This document shows positions 15,364 to 22,532 of a DNA stretch of 40,281 nt, piece after piece. Location of the stretch: contig JALOLA010000018.1 in NCBI GenBank assembly GCA_025456205.1, positions 1-40,281 on the forward strand, written 5' to 3'. Source of the DNA: Acidobacteriota bacterium (lineage in GTDB: Bacteria > Acidobacteriota > Aminicenantia > UBA2199). The notes under the pieces are model-generated. The model worked only from the letters and a program-made list of their open reading frames with translations, ran no database searches and was not told where the DNA came from. The position numbers and the translations under genes were made by a program. Every line of letters begins with the position of its first letter. The first letter of the stretch is position 1.

Positions 15364-16273
15364 CGCCTGCGGGCTCGCCGCCGACGTCGTCGAGGAGATC
15401 TATGCGGTGGTCAACGAAGAGGCGATCACCGGCAGCGAGCTGAAAAAATTCGAGATGGAGATGCTGCGCTCGCTGCAGGCCGAGCTGCAGGGCGAAAAGC
15501 TGGAGGAGGCCGTGCGCGAGGTCAAGAAGGACCTGCTGAACCGCTTCATCGAGCAGAAGCTGCTGCTCTCCAAGATCAAGGAGAAGAACTACGACGTCGA
15601 CGCCGACGTGGAATCGATCCTGCAGGAGATCAAGAAGCAGAACAACATCGCCTCGGACGAGGACCTGAAGAAGGCCCTGGCCAACGAAGGCATCGAGTTC
15701 GCCGCCTGGAAGGAGATGTGGAAGGAGCGGCGCAAGCAGGAGCGGCTCATCGCCGAGGAAGTGGGCTCCAAGATCAAGATCGACAATCCGCAGATCATGG
15801 AGTACTACCGCAAGAACGCCGCGCAGTTCACTGTTCCCGCCGAGTTCGCCCTGAACTGCATTTACCTGAAGAAGAACGAGGACGGCGCCCGGCCGCAGGA
15901 AAAGATGGACCGGGTCTCCGCCGAGCTGAAGCCCGGGCTGTTCGCCGAGGTGGCCAGGAAGCATTCCGAACTGCCGGACGCGGCGGAGAACATCGCCCTG
16001 GGCAAATTCAAGAAAGGGGAGCTGGACAAGAACCTGGAAGCGGCGGCGCTGCAGCTGAAGAAGGACGAGTATTCCGGCTGGATCGAGACCGACAGCGGCT
16101 GGTACATCATCCAGCTGGCGGAGTTCAGCGAAGAAAAAATGCGCGAGGTCAGGGAGGTCCGCGAGGAGATCATCCAGACGCTGCGCGAAGCGGAACAGCA
16201 GGTCAAGGTGAAGGACTACCTGGCCGAGCTGAAGAAAGAGAGCTACATCAAAATATTGAGGGAATACCAGTAA
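15317..16273 (+). CDS. SurA-like periplasmic peptidyl-prolyl isomerase
   Basis: A 318-residue protein with a signal peptide (MKAKTFLAAILFLTASACGL), an N-terminal SurA/SurA_N_3 chaperone region (VVEEIYAVVNEEAITGSELK, about 24-43, then long helices to about 165) and a weak parvulin-like domain (about 175-270; LGKFKKGELDKNLEAAALQL, then GWIETDSGWYIIQLAEF). SurA-type proteins chaperone outer-membrane beta-barrel proteins. The start ATG at 15317 has GGAG upstream and lies 47 nt inside the preceding PpiC gene. A lipobox-like TASAC also occurs at 14-18, so lipidation is possible. The stop is 19 bp from the convergent rph. Confidence 0.88.
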   Translation: MKAKTFLAAILFLTASACGLAADVVEEIYAVVNEEAITGSELKKFEMEMLRSLQAELQGEKLEEAVREVKKDLLNRFIEQKLLLSKIKEKNYDVDADVESILQEIKKQNNIASDEDLKKALANEGIEFAAWKEMWKERRKQERLIAEEVGSKIKIDNPQIMEYYRKNAAQFTVPAEFALNCIYLKKNEDGARPQEKMDRVSAELKPGLFAEVARKHSELPDAAENIALGKFKKGELDKNLEAAALQLKKDEYSGWIETDSGWYIIQLAEFSEEKMREVREVREEIIQTLREAEQQVKVKDYLAELKKESYIKILREYQ

Positions 16274-16290
16274 GCGCCGGGCGCCGGCGC
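16274..16290. terminator. Hairpin filling the surA-like/rph convergent gap
   Basis: GCGCCGG (16274-16280), GCG loop, CCGGCGC (16284-16290): a perfect 7-bp palindrome occupying nearly all of the 19-bp gap between two convergent stop codons. There is no U-run on either side, so classic intrinsic termination is uncertain. Confidence 0.4.
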
Positions 16291-16292
16291 GC

Positions 16293-17021
16293 TCAGAACG
16301 GGATGCCGGCGGCGGCGATGGCCTTCTTCAGCAGCGAGATGATCTCGCCGTTCTTTTCAATGCCGAGGGCGACGGCTTCCTGGAACAGCTCACGGGGCAG
16401 CGGCTGCCCCTCGCAGAAGGATTGCACCTCGATCAGGGCGCCGTCGGCGCTGGAAACGATGTTGATGTCGCTGTCGCAGTGCGCGTCCTCCTCGTAATCG
16501 AGGTCGACCAGCAGCTGGCCGTCCCTGACCCCCACCGAGACGGCCGCAACGGGCCGGAAGGCGGGAAAATCGGCGATGACCTGCTCGTATACCATGTGCT
16601 TCAAGGCCAGGACCAGGGCCAGGAACGAGGCGTTGAGCGAGGCGCAGCGGGTGCTGCCGTCGGCCTGGATGACGTCGGCGTCGAGCGTGATCGTCCTCTC
16701 GCCGAGGGCCCGGTGGTCCAGCACCGTGCGCAGGGCGCGGCCGATGAAGCGCTGGATCTCGCCGCTGCGGTTATTGATCTTGGATCGCTCGCGGGCGATG
16801 CGCTGGTTGCCGGATGAGCCGGGGAGCATGGCGTACTCGGCCGTGATCCAGCCGCGGCCGCTGCGCTTCAGGAACGGCGGCACCCGGTCTTCGAGCGTGG
16901 CCGTGGCCACCACCCGTGTATGCCCCTGTTCGCACAGCACCGAGCCCGGGACGTTGCGCACGTAGCCGGGGACGAAGGTGATCGGGCGCAGGTCGTGGTC
17001 GGGGCGGTCATTGGCTCTCAT
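16293..17021 (-). CDS. rph: Ribonuclease PH
   Basis: A phosphorolytic 3'-5' exoribonuclease that trims tRNA 3' ends. The 242-residue protein contains the whole RNase PH core: GSVLCEQGHTRVVATATLED (26-45), WITAEYAMLPGSSGNQRIAR, SGEIQRFIGRALRTVLDHRA, DADVIQADGSTRCASLNASF and DYEEDAHCDSDINIV. The family motif IQADGGTR has Ser instead of the second Gly, and Met-Leu-Pro-Gly replaces the usual MLPR. It is the last gene of waaA-lpxK-lpxL-rph and its ATG lies 14 nt inside the acyltransferase gene. Its position in a lipid A cluster seems to be an operon convenience. Confidence 0.95.
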   Translation of the reverse strand: MRANDRPDHDLRPITFVPGYVRNVPGSVLCEQGHTRVVATATLEDRVPPFLKRSGRGWITAEYAMLPGSSGNQRIARERSKINNRSGEIQRFIGRALRTVLDHRALGERTITLDADVIQADGSTRCASLNASFLALVLALKHMVYEQVIADFPAFRPVAAVSVGVRDGQLLVDLDYEEDAHCDSDINIVSSADGALIEVQSFCEGQPLPRELFQEAVALGIEKNGEIISLLKKAIAAAGIPF

Positions 17022-17937
17022 GCATCTCTCCTTGCGGCCTGGTCTTCCAGCGGTCGTGGAACCAGAACCACTGCTCGGGAAACTTCCGCACCTGCTCCTC
17101 GATCAGCCGGGTCAGCTCCTGGGTCAGGCCGGCCACGGCGGCGGCATCGGCTCCGGCGCCCGCGCCCGGGAAATCGACCTCGGGCAGGACGTCGAGGACG
17201 ATCGCGTCTTTTTCGTAGTGCAGGAACACCGGCACGGCCGGTATGTTCTTTTTCAGGACCAGCTGCGACACGGTGGTGACGGTCGCGGCCTTGGTCGCGA
17301 AGAAATCGACGAAGACCCCCTCGCGCGGCACGGTGTTCTGGTCGATCAGCAGGTAGACGACGCCGTTGCCGGCCAGGCGCTTGAGGATGGTGCGCAGCGA
17401 GCCCTGCTTGTAGATGACCTGCGAGCCCATGGCCTCGCGGAACCGGCGCACCTTGCTCTCGATCAGGGGATTGTCCATGGGGCGGGCGATGCTGTGGATC
17501 TCCCGGCCCAGGCGCTGGCGCAGGGCCAGGGGGATCCATTCCCAGTTGCCGAAATGGGCGGAAAAAACGATGACCCCCCGCCCCTTCTCCAGGGCGCGCT
17601 CCAGGATCTCGCCATGGTTGATGCGCGTCCTGGCCAGGATGGCCTGGGGATCGCGGCGGGCGAAGGTGCGCACGATCTCCATGAACACCCGGCCGAAATG
17701 ATCGTAAACGCGGGCCTGCAGCCCGGCGCGCCGCGCGGCGCCGTCAGCGGGAAAGGCCAGGGCCAGGTTGGCGGCGACCAGCCGCGCGTGGCGGGGACTG
17801 GCCTTTTTCAAAAAAAAAACCAGGAGCTTCCTTTCCAGGTCCAGGGCCCAGGAGGGCGAAACGCGGACCAGGGAGATCATGCCGGCAAAAAGCGCGTGTT
17901 CCAGGCGAAGCTTAAATGAACCCTTTTTTTGCTGCAT
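17008..17937 (-). CDS. LpxL/HtrB-family lipid A (lysophospholipid) acyltransferase
   Basis: A 309-residue inner-membrane-associated acyltransferase, probably adding a secondary acyl chain to Kdo-lipid A precursors. It has the HX4E catalytic motif in FSAHFGNWEW, followed by ARPMDNPLIESKVRRFREAMG, the IDQNTVPREGVFVDFF motif and a C-terminal PEQWFWFHDRWKTRP (typical WxHRRW-like block). I chose ATG 17937, 26 nt inside lpxK. An ATG 15 codons upstream is possible, but the residues it adds do not look like the family. The neighbours lpxK and waaA support the lipid A role. Which acyl position or donor it uses cannot be told. Confidence 0.9.
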   Translation of the reverse strand: MQQKKGSFKLRLEHALFAGMISLVRVSPSWALDLERKLLVFFLKKASPRHARLVAANLALAFPADGAARRAGLQARVYDHFGRVFMEIVRTFARRDPQAILARTRINHGEILERALEKGRGVIVFSAHFGNWEWIPLALRQRLGREIHSIARPMDNPLIESKVRRFREAMGSQVIYKQGSLRTILKRLAGNGVVYLLIDQNTVPREGVFVDFFATKAATVTTVSQLVLKKNIPAVPVFLHYEKDAIVLDVLPEVDFPGAGAGADAAAVAGLTQELTRLIEEQVRKFPEQWFWFHDRWKTRPQGEMHESQ

Positions 17938-18910
17938 GTTCGATGATCCCGGCCATGGTGCCGTCAGGCAATTGTATCTCATTGCGCGCGCGCAATAAAG
18001 GGATGTCCTGCAAATCCCCGCCCGGAGCGCCCGCCGCCAGGATATTCCTTATCTTGCAGAAATCCTTTTCGGTGCAGACGAGCCAGGAGGCGCCCTTCTC
18101 CCGCCGCAGTGCCTCCAGGGCGCGCAGGTCCTCCGGCGTGAAGGCGTGGTGATCGGCAAAGCCGCGGAAAGCGGCCAGGCGCCAGCGGCGCATGTCGCCG
18201 GCGAAGCGCTCGTTGTCGCCCAACGCCGAGAAAGCGACCAGCGGCGCGGCGCCGATGTCGACCGGGCGGCCGGCGGCGTCGAGGAAGGCGCGGATGGCGA
18301 AATCGTAGCCGGCGGCGCAGCGTTCGCCCCGCGCCCGCAAGGCGGGCCGGTAGCGCAGCACGATATCGGCGCGGCGTGACAGGAACTTGAAATGGCGCAG
18401 GTAATGATAGGGATGGCCGGGGTTGACCAGCAGGATGCTCAGGTCCTTGCGGATATGGCTGGACTGGAAGCCGTCGTCGAGGATGAGGATGCGGATGTTC
18501 AGGGCGGCGGCGGCGGCGATGGAGCGCAAGCGGTCGCGGCCGATGAACACCTCCTGTTCGGGGAAGCGGGCCTTCAGCATCATGGCCTCATCTCCCACCT
18601 CCGCGCAGCCATGGCCGGCCTCGACGCGGCCGCCGCTCTTTTCCAGGCGCGAGCGATAGCCGCGGCTGATGACGGCGAAACGGGCGCCCCGCTCCTGCAG
18701 GGCCTGGCCGATGGCCATGACCAGGGGCGTTTTCCCGGCGCCGCCGAAAGAGAGGCTGTCCACCGAGATGATGAACAGGCCGGGGAACGCGCGGGCGCTT
18801 CGCTCCTTGCGCCGCAGGTCGGCAAAGGCAATGGCCTTGTACAGCAGCGAGAGCGGGCCCAGGAGCGGCCGGCTCAGGCGAGATAGCGCTCGATCCGTTC
18901 CAGGCTGCAT
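17912..18910 (-). CDS. lpxK: Tetraacyldisaccharide 4'-kinase
   Basis: Phosphorylates the 4' position of the lipid A disaccharide with ATP at the inner membrane. The 332 residues have a membrane-associated N-terminus (LLGPLSLLYKAIAFADLRRK), the Walker A variant SFGGAGKTPLVMAIGQ (about 57-72), VISRGYRS, the catalytic LDDGFQSSHIRKDLSILLVN block and a C-terminal SWLVCTEKDFCKI. I chose ATG 18910, which overlaps waaA by 37 nt; upstream codons are not LpxK-like. It lies between waaA and the acyltransferase, so this one transcript carries three successive lipid A genes. Confidence 0.93.
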   Translation of the reverse strand: MQPGTDRALSRLSRPLLGPLSLLYKAIAFADLRRKERSARAFPGLFIISVDSLSFGGAGKTPLVMAIGQALQERGARFAVISRGYRSRLEKSGGRVEAGHGCAEVGDEAMMLKARFPEQEVFIGRDRLRSIAAAAALNIRILILDDGFQSSHIRKDLSILLVNPGHPYHYLRHFKFLSRRADIVLRYRPALRARGERCAAGYDFAIRAFLDAAGRPVDIGAAPLVAFSALGDNERFAGDMRRWRLAAFRGFADHHAFTPEDLRALEALRREKGASWLVCTEKDFCKIRNILAAGAPGGDLQDIPLLRARNEIQLPDGTMAGIIEHAAKKGFI

Positions 18911-20121
18911 GCCAGCGCCCCCTTCCTCTCGGCGACGGCCCTGCGGGCCATGGCTCCGATCCGTTCGCCATCCAGGGCGGGGAACTCCCTTAGGAAGTCC
19001 CGCCACTCGTTGCTGTCGCTAACGCGGCGGTACGCCCCGCTTTCCTCCAGGGCGCGGCCGATATCGGGGAAATTGTTGTAATGGGGCCCGCCGACGATGG
19101 CCTTGCCCAGGGCGGCGGGCTCGTAGAGGTTGTGGCCCCCGGTGGCGGCGTCGAAGGTGCCGCCCATGAAGACGACATCGGCGATGCTCATGATGGGCAG
19201 CAGGTAACCCATGCGATCATAGACCATGGCCCGGGTGCCGGCGCCGGCGGCCTCCAGCCGGCTGAACAGCGCGTGGGCGACGGCGTTGTCCTGCAACTGG
19301 ACGCAGATGGCCTGGGCGCGTTCGACGTGGCGCGGCACAATGATGAAGAACAGGTCATCCGCGCTGCCGGCGATGGCCGGGATGAACACCTTCTCGTCGG
19401 CCTCGTGGCTGCTGGCCAGGACCACGATCCTCCGCGACGGCCCGTCCAGCCGCAGGCGGGCGCGGACGGCGGCGGGCGCGGGCAGCCCCTGCAGGCTGTT
19501 CTCAGCTTCGTCGGCCTTGATGTTGCCGCAAACGGTGATCGCATCGGCCGGGATGCCCAGGAGCTGGAAGCGCCGGCGGTAGAGCTCGTTCTGGACCATG
19601 TAGGCGTCGATGCGGCGGAAAAACGGGCGCAGGACGTGGCGGAAGGCGCGATAGCGGCGGAAGGCCTTTTCCGAGATGCGGCCGTTGATCAGGATCATGG
19701 GGATGCGGCGGCGGCTCAGCAGCGCGATCCAGTTGGGCCAGACCTCCAGCTCGTTGAAAATGACCAGCCGGGGCTGGATGCGGTCGATGAAGCGGCGCAC
19801 GATGAAGGAAAGGTCCAGGGGAGCCTGGATGGTGGGAATAGCGGGGTATTCGCGGCGGGCGAGGTCATGGCCGGCCGGGGTGGTGACCGACAGGACGACG
19901 CGCCGGCCCCTGGCGCCCAGCGCCGCGATCAGGGAGCTGACGCTGCGCACTTCGCCCACAGATACGGCGTGGATCCAGACGGCCTTTTCGCGGGCGGGCT
20001 CCAGCTGCGGCCGCAGCCGGCCCTTCAACAGGGGGCGATAGGCTTTTTTCAGGACATACTTCAGCCAGAAAGGCAGGAGGAACAGCAGGAGCAGGAAATA
20101 AAGGAGGTCGAGAATGAGCAT
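18874..20121 (-). CDS. waaA: 3-deoxy-D-manno-octulosonic acid (Kdo) transferase
   Basis: A GT30 glycosyltransferase that moves Kdo from CMP-Kdo to lipid IVA. The 415-residue protein has an N-terminal membrane anchor (MLILDLLYFLLLLFLLPFW), HAVSVGEVRSV (about 51-61), ETEIWPN-like NELEVWPNW, LINGRISEKAFRRY and the donor-site block FMGGTFDAATGGHNLYEPAA followed by GPHYNNF. All are standard. The ATG at 20121 lies 5 nt after a TATAAT box and has no Shine-Dalgarno sequence, so a leaderless mRNA is likely. First gene of waaA-lpxK-lpxL-rph, divergent from glmU. Confidence 0.95.
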   Translation of the reverse strand: MLILDLLYFLLLLFLLPFWLKYVLKKAYRPLLKGRLRPQLEPAREKAVWIHAVSVGEVRSVSSLIAALGARGRRVVLSVTTPAGHDLARREYPAIPTIQAPLDLSFIVRRFIDRIQPRLVIFNELEVWPNWIALLSRRRIPMILINGRISEKAFRRYRAFRHVLRPFFRRIDAYMVQNELYRRRFQLLGIPADAITVCGNIKADEAENSLQGLPAPAAVRARLRLDGPSRRIVVLASSHEADEKVFIPAIAGSADDLFFIIVPRHVERAQAICVQLQDNAVAHALFSRLEAAGAGTRAMVYDRMGYLLPIMSIADVVFMGGTFDAATGGHNLYEPAALGKAIVGGPHYNNFPDIGRALEESGAYRRVSDSNEWRDFLREFPALDGERIGAMARRAVAERKGALACSLERIERYLA

Positions 20122-20126
20122 ATTCC

Positions 20127-20155
20127 ATTATAACACAGCCCCTGGCGGGCGTCAT
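20127..20155 (-). promoter_or_regulatory. Promoter of waaA-lpxK-lpxL-rph, leaderless type
   Basis: ATGACG (20155-20150; 4 of 6), 17-nt spacer, TATAAT (20132-20127), 5 nt, then ATG at 20121. The -10 is perfect and the -35 is weak. Confidence 0.6.
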
Positions 20156-20194
20156 CCGCTCCGCGATCGGTCGCCCGCGGGCGGGAAAGGACCG

Positions 20195-20223
20195 TTGACT
20201 TGCCGCCGTTGCCGGCATAAAAT
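20195..20223 (+). promoter_or_regulatory. Promoter of glmU, leaderless type
   Basis: TTGACT (20195-20200), exact 17-nt spacer, TAAAAT (20218-20223), 6 nt, then ATG at 20230. No ribosome-binding site is present. It is divergent from the waaA promoter. Confidence 0.8.
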
Positions 20224-20229
20224 GCACCC

Positions 20230-21198
20230 ATGGCAGACAAGATCAAGGCCGTCGTGCTGGCCGCCGGCAAGTCCACGCGCATGAAGTCGGAGCTGTCCAA
20301 GGTGCTGCACCCCATCCTCGGCAGGGAGATCATCCGCTACCTGCTGGACAGCCTTCGCGGCTGCGGGCTCGAACCCGAGGACATCGTCGTGGTGGTGGGC
20401 GACAACCGGGCCGAGGTCGAAAAGGCGATCGGCGGAAGCTATCTCTTCGCCCGCCAGCAGGAGCCGCTGGGAACGGCCCACGCCCTGCTTAGCGCCGCGG
20501 CGCACGTGGCCGGACACGAGGGCGGACTGCTGGTGCTGGTCGGGGACAATCCCTACATCACCGCCGGCGAGCTGGGCAAGCTGATCGCCGGCCATCAGCG
20601 CAGCGCTGCCGCCTGCACCTTCATCAGCGCGGTCTTCAGTGGCGACATTCCCCCCTTCGGCCGCGTCGTCCGCGACGGGCGGGGAAAAGTGCAGCGCATC
20701 GTCGAGGAAAGGGACGCCAGCGCCAAGGAGCGGCTCATCCGCGAGGTGAACGCCTCCATCTACCTTTTCGACAATCCGCGCGTTTTCCCGCTGCTGGCGA
20801 AGATCGGCAACGACAACGCCAAAAAAGAGTACTACCTGACCGATATCATCGCCCTGCTGCGCCGGGAGAACCTGGACGTCGAGGCGGTTGTCGCCGACGA
20901 CCGCGACATCGCCATCGGCATCAACGACCGCCGCGACCTGCAGGAAGCGCAGCGCAAATTCAATCTCCGCGCCCAGCAGCGGCTGCTGCTGGAAAGCGGG
21001 GTGACCATCCTGCAGCCCGAGACCGTGACCATCGAGCATGACGTCGAGATCGGCCGCGACACGGTCATCTATCCCGGCACCTACCTGGCCGCCGGCACGC
21101 GCATCGGCAGGAATTGCGTTATCGGCCCCTTCGCGTACCTGAAGAACGTCCGCGTCGCCGACGGCGAAAAACTGGAATTCGTCAAGAAACAGGGCTGA
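20230..21198 (+). CDS. GlmU-type UDP-N-acetylglucosamine pyrophosphorylase, short form without the acetyltransferase domain
   Basis: Forms UDP-GlcNAc from UTP and GlcNAc-1-P, feeding peptidoglycan and LPS. The nucleotidyltransferase half is complete: LAAGKSTRMKSELSKVLHP (10-28), QQEPLGTAHALLSAA near 76-90, VGDNPYIT near 108, FGRVVRD, IVEERDAS, NASIYLFDN, YYLTDII and GINDRRDLQEAQ. The protein ends at 322 residues, whereas bifunctional GlmU has about 450. Only three or four left-handed beta-helix turns remain (VTIEHDVEIGRDTVIYPGTY onwards), without the His/Lys acetyl-CoA site. Downstream DNA does not code for the missing part in any frame, so a separate GlcN-1-P acetyltransferase would be needed. 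It might instead act on another sugar phosphate. Confidence 0.88.
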   Translation: MADKIKAVVLAAGKSTRMKSELSKVLHPILGREIIRYLLDSLRGCGLEPEDIVVVVGDNRAEVEKAIGGSYLFARQQEPLGTAHALLSAAAHVAGHEGGLLVLVGDNPYITAGELGKLIAGHQRSAAACTFISAVFSGDIPPFGRVVRDGRGKVQRIVEERDASAKERLIREVNASIYLFDNPRVFPLLAKIGNDNAKKEYYLTDIIALLRRENLDVEAVVADDRDIAIGINDRRDLQEAQRKFNLRAQQRLLLESGVTILQPETVTIEHDVEIGRDTVIYPGTYLAAGTRIGRNCVIGPFAYLKNVRVADGEKLEFVKKQG

Positions 21199-21214
21199 AC
21201 GCCGCCGGCCCGGC

Positions 21215-21235
21215 AGCGGCCCCGCGCGGGCCGCT
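21215..21235 (+). terminator. Strong hairpin after glmU
   Basis: AGCGGCCC (21215-21222), loop CGCGC, GGGCCGCT (21228-21235): a perfect 8-bp GC stem 16 nt after the glmU stop. It is followed by GCTGGTTTGACTTTT rather than a U-run, and the next promoter begins 10 nt later. Confidence 0.4.
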
Positions 21236-21245
21236 CCGCGCTGGT

Positions 21246-21273
21246 TTGACTTTTAAGAAAATTGAAATATAAT
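21246..21273 (+). promoter_or_regulatory. Promoter of the LSm-like gene and pdxA
   Basis: TTGACT (21246-21251), 16-nt A/T-rich spacer, TATAAT (21268-21273). Expected start about 21280, leaving a leader of about 22 nt with AAGGAG before the ATG at 21302. This is a normal leadered unit, in contrast to glmU just upstream. Confidence 0.75.
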
Positions 21274-21301
21274 AAGGCCAACCCTAGGCGAAGGAGCCCC
21301 G

Positions 21302-21628
21302 ATGATCAGAAAGCTGATAAAGCCGAATTTTAAGGAGATGAAGCAGAAATCCAACCAGGAAAACAAGCGCAAGCCCCCGCCGCCTTACAAGACCCACGCC
21401 GAAAATTACTATTACATAAAGCAGATGAACAACCGCACGCAGCTGGTCATGGAACTGGTCAGCGGCGAGGTCCTCAAGGGGCTGCTGGACTGGTACGACG
21501 AGAAATGCCTGAAATTCAAGAAGCAGGACGGCGGCACCCTGATCGTGTTCAAATCGCAGATCAAGTACATCTATAAGAACCCCGATTTTGCCGAACCCAA
21601 GCGCGAAGAACCCGGACCCGGGAAATAA
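21302..21628 (+). CDS. Divergent LSm/Hfq-like RNA-binding protein candidate
   Basis: A 108-residue protein. A basic N-terminal tail (1-30, Lys/Arg/Pro-rich) precedes a segment that lines up with the Hfq Sm fold: an alpha helix (HAENYYYIKQMNN, about 33-45), Sm1 (TQLVMELVSGEVLKGLLDWY, about 47-66, compare the Hfq pattern of a VxIxLxNG-x-xLxGxIxxFD strand pair) and Sm2 (GTLIVFKSQIKYIYK, about 78-92, where Hfq has YKHAIS). The Sm2 His is replaced by Ser. The acidic/Pro tail from 93 overlaps pdxA by 41 nt. If correct it would form a ring that binds sRNA or mRNA. The assignment rests on pattern only. Start supported by AAGGAG. Confidence 0.65.
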   Translation: MIRKLIKPNFKEMKQKSNQENKRKPPPPYKTHAENYYYIKQMNNRTQLVMELVSGEVLKGLLDWYDEKCLKFKKQDGGTLIVFKSQIKYIYKNPDFAEPKREEPGPGK

Positions 21629-22532
21629 GGTCATCGCCGTCACCCTGGGCGACCCGCAGGGGATCGGCCCCGAAGTGGTGGCCAAGAGCCTGGCCGCGGT
21701 TTCTCCCTCCACCTCAATGCTGGTCATCGGCCAGCGGCGTTTTTTCCCCCGCAGCGACCTGCGCCTTGTGCGCACTGCCGGCGATGTGCGTGCCGGCGAG
21801 ACCGCTTTCCTGGAAGTGGCCGACGCCGCCGACGGCGGCGATCCCTCGTTCCAATGGGTCAAAGCGGCCGTTGACCTGGCGCTGCGCGGTCAGGTACAGG
21901 CCGTGGTCACGGCCCCGGTCAGCAAGGAACGCTGGCTGGCCAGCGGGCTGCCCTTTCGCGGCCACACCGATTTCTTCGCCACGGTTTCACCGGCGGCGCC
22001 CCCGCTGATGTTCTTCTGGTCGCCCGGGCTGAAGGTGGCCCTGTTCACCCACCACCTGCCGCTGCGCGACGTCTTCGACCGGCTGGAGCGCGGCAGCATC
22101 GTCTCCTTCATGCGCCGCCTCGACGGGGAATTGCGGCGGCTGTTCGGGCGGGAATTCACCTATCTGCTCAGCGGCCTGAACCCGCATGCCGGCGAGAACG
22201 GCCGCCTGGGCAGCGAGGAGATCGAGCGCATCGCGCCGGCCATGGGCGACCTGCGGGATGAGATGCGGATGGAGGGGCCCTTTCCTCCCGACGTGGTCTT
22301 CGTCAAGGCCCGGTCCATGAAAGGCGCGGTGGTCGTCGCCTGGGCCCACGACCTGGGGCTGATCCCCTTCAAGCTGCTGCACGGCGGCGACGGCGTGCAA
22401 CTCACCCTCGGGCTGCCGTTCGTGCGCACCTCGCCGGTGCACGGCACGGCTTTCGATATCGCCGGCAAGGGGGTCGCAGACCCGGCCAGCATGCTGGCCG
22501 CCGTCCGTCTGGCCGAGACGCTGCTCCGCTAG
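21588..22532 (+). CDS. pdxA: 4-hydroxythreonine-4-phosphate dehydrogenase PdxA
   Basis: An NAD-dependent oxidation and decarboxylation step of DXP-dependent pyridoxal phosphate synthesis. The 314-residue protein contains VTLGDPQGIGPEVVAKSLA (18-36), VTAPVSKERW near 108, GHTDFFA (metal His) near 125, THHLPLRDV, LSGLNPHAGENGRLGSEE and the HGGDGVQLTLGLPFVRTSPV block, followed by HGTAFDIAGKG. The only usable start before the conserved core is TTG at 21588, inside the LSm-like gene. No ATG or GTG exists between it and VTLGDPQG. Its stop TAG shares CTAG (22529-22532) with the convergent HtrA-like gene. Confidence 0.93.
   Translation: MPNPSAKNPDPGNKVIAVTLGDPQGIGPEVVAKSLAAVSPSTSMLVIGQRRFFPRSDLRLVRTAGDVRAGETAFLEVADAADGGDPSFQWVKAAVDLALRGQVQAVVTAPVSKERWLASGLPFRGHTDFFATVSPAAPPLMFFWSPGLKVALFTHHLPLRDVFDRLERGSIVSFMRRLDGELRRLFGREFTYLLSGLNPHAGENGRLGSEEIERIAPAMGDLRDEMRMEGPFPPDVVFVKARSMKGAVVVAWAHDLGLIPFKLLHGGDGVQLTLGLPFVRTSPVHGTAFDIAGKGVADPASMLAAVRLAETLLR

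Noticed and set aside
21199-21300. Missing GlmU acetyltransferase half displaced by frameshift
   Set aside because: The stretch after the stop is a GC hairpin followed by the next promoter and gene; no beta-helix hexapeptide pattern in any frame.
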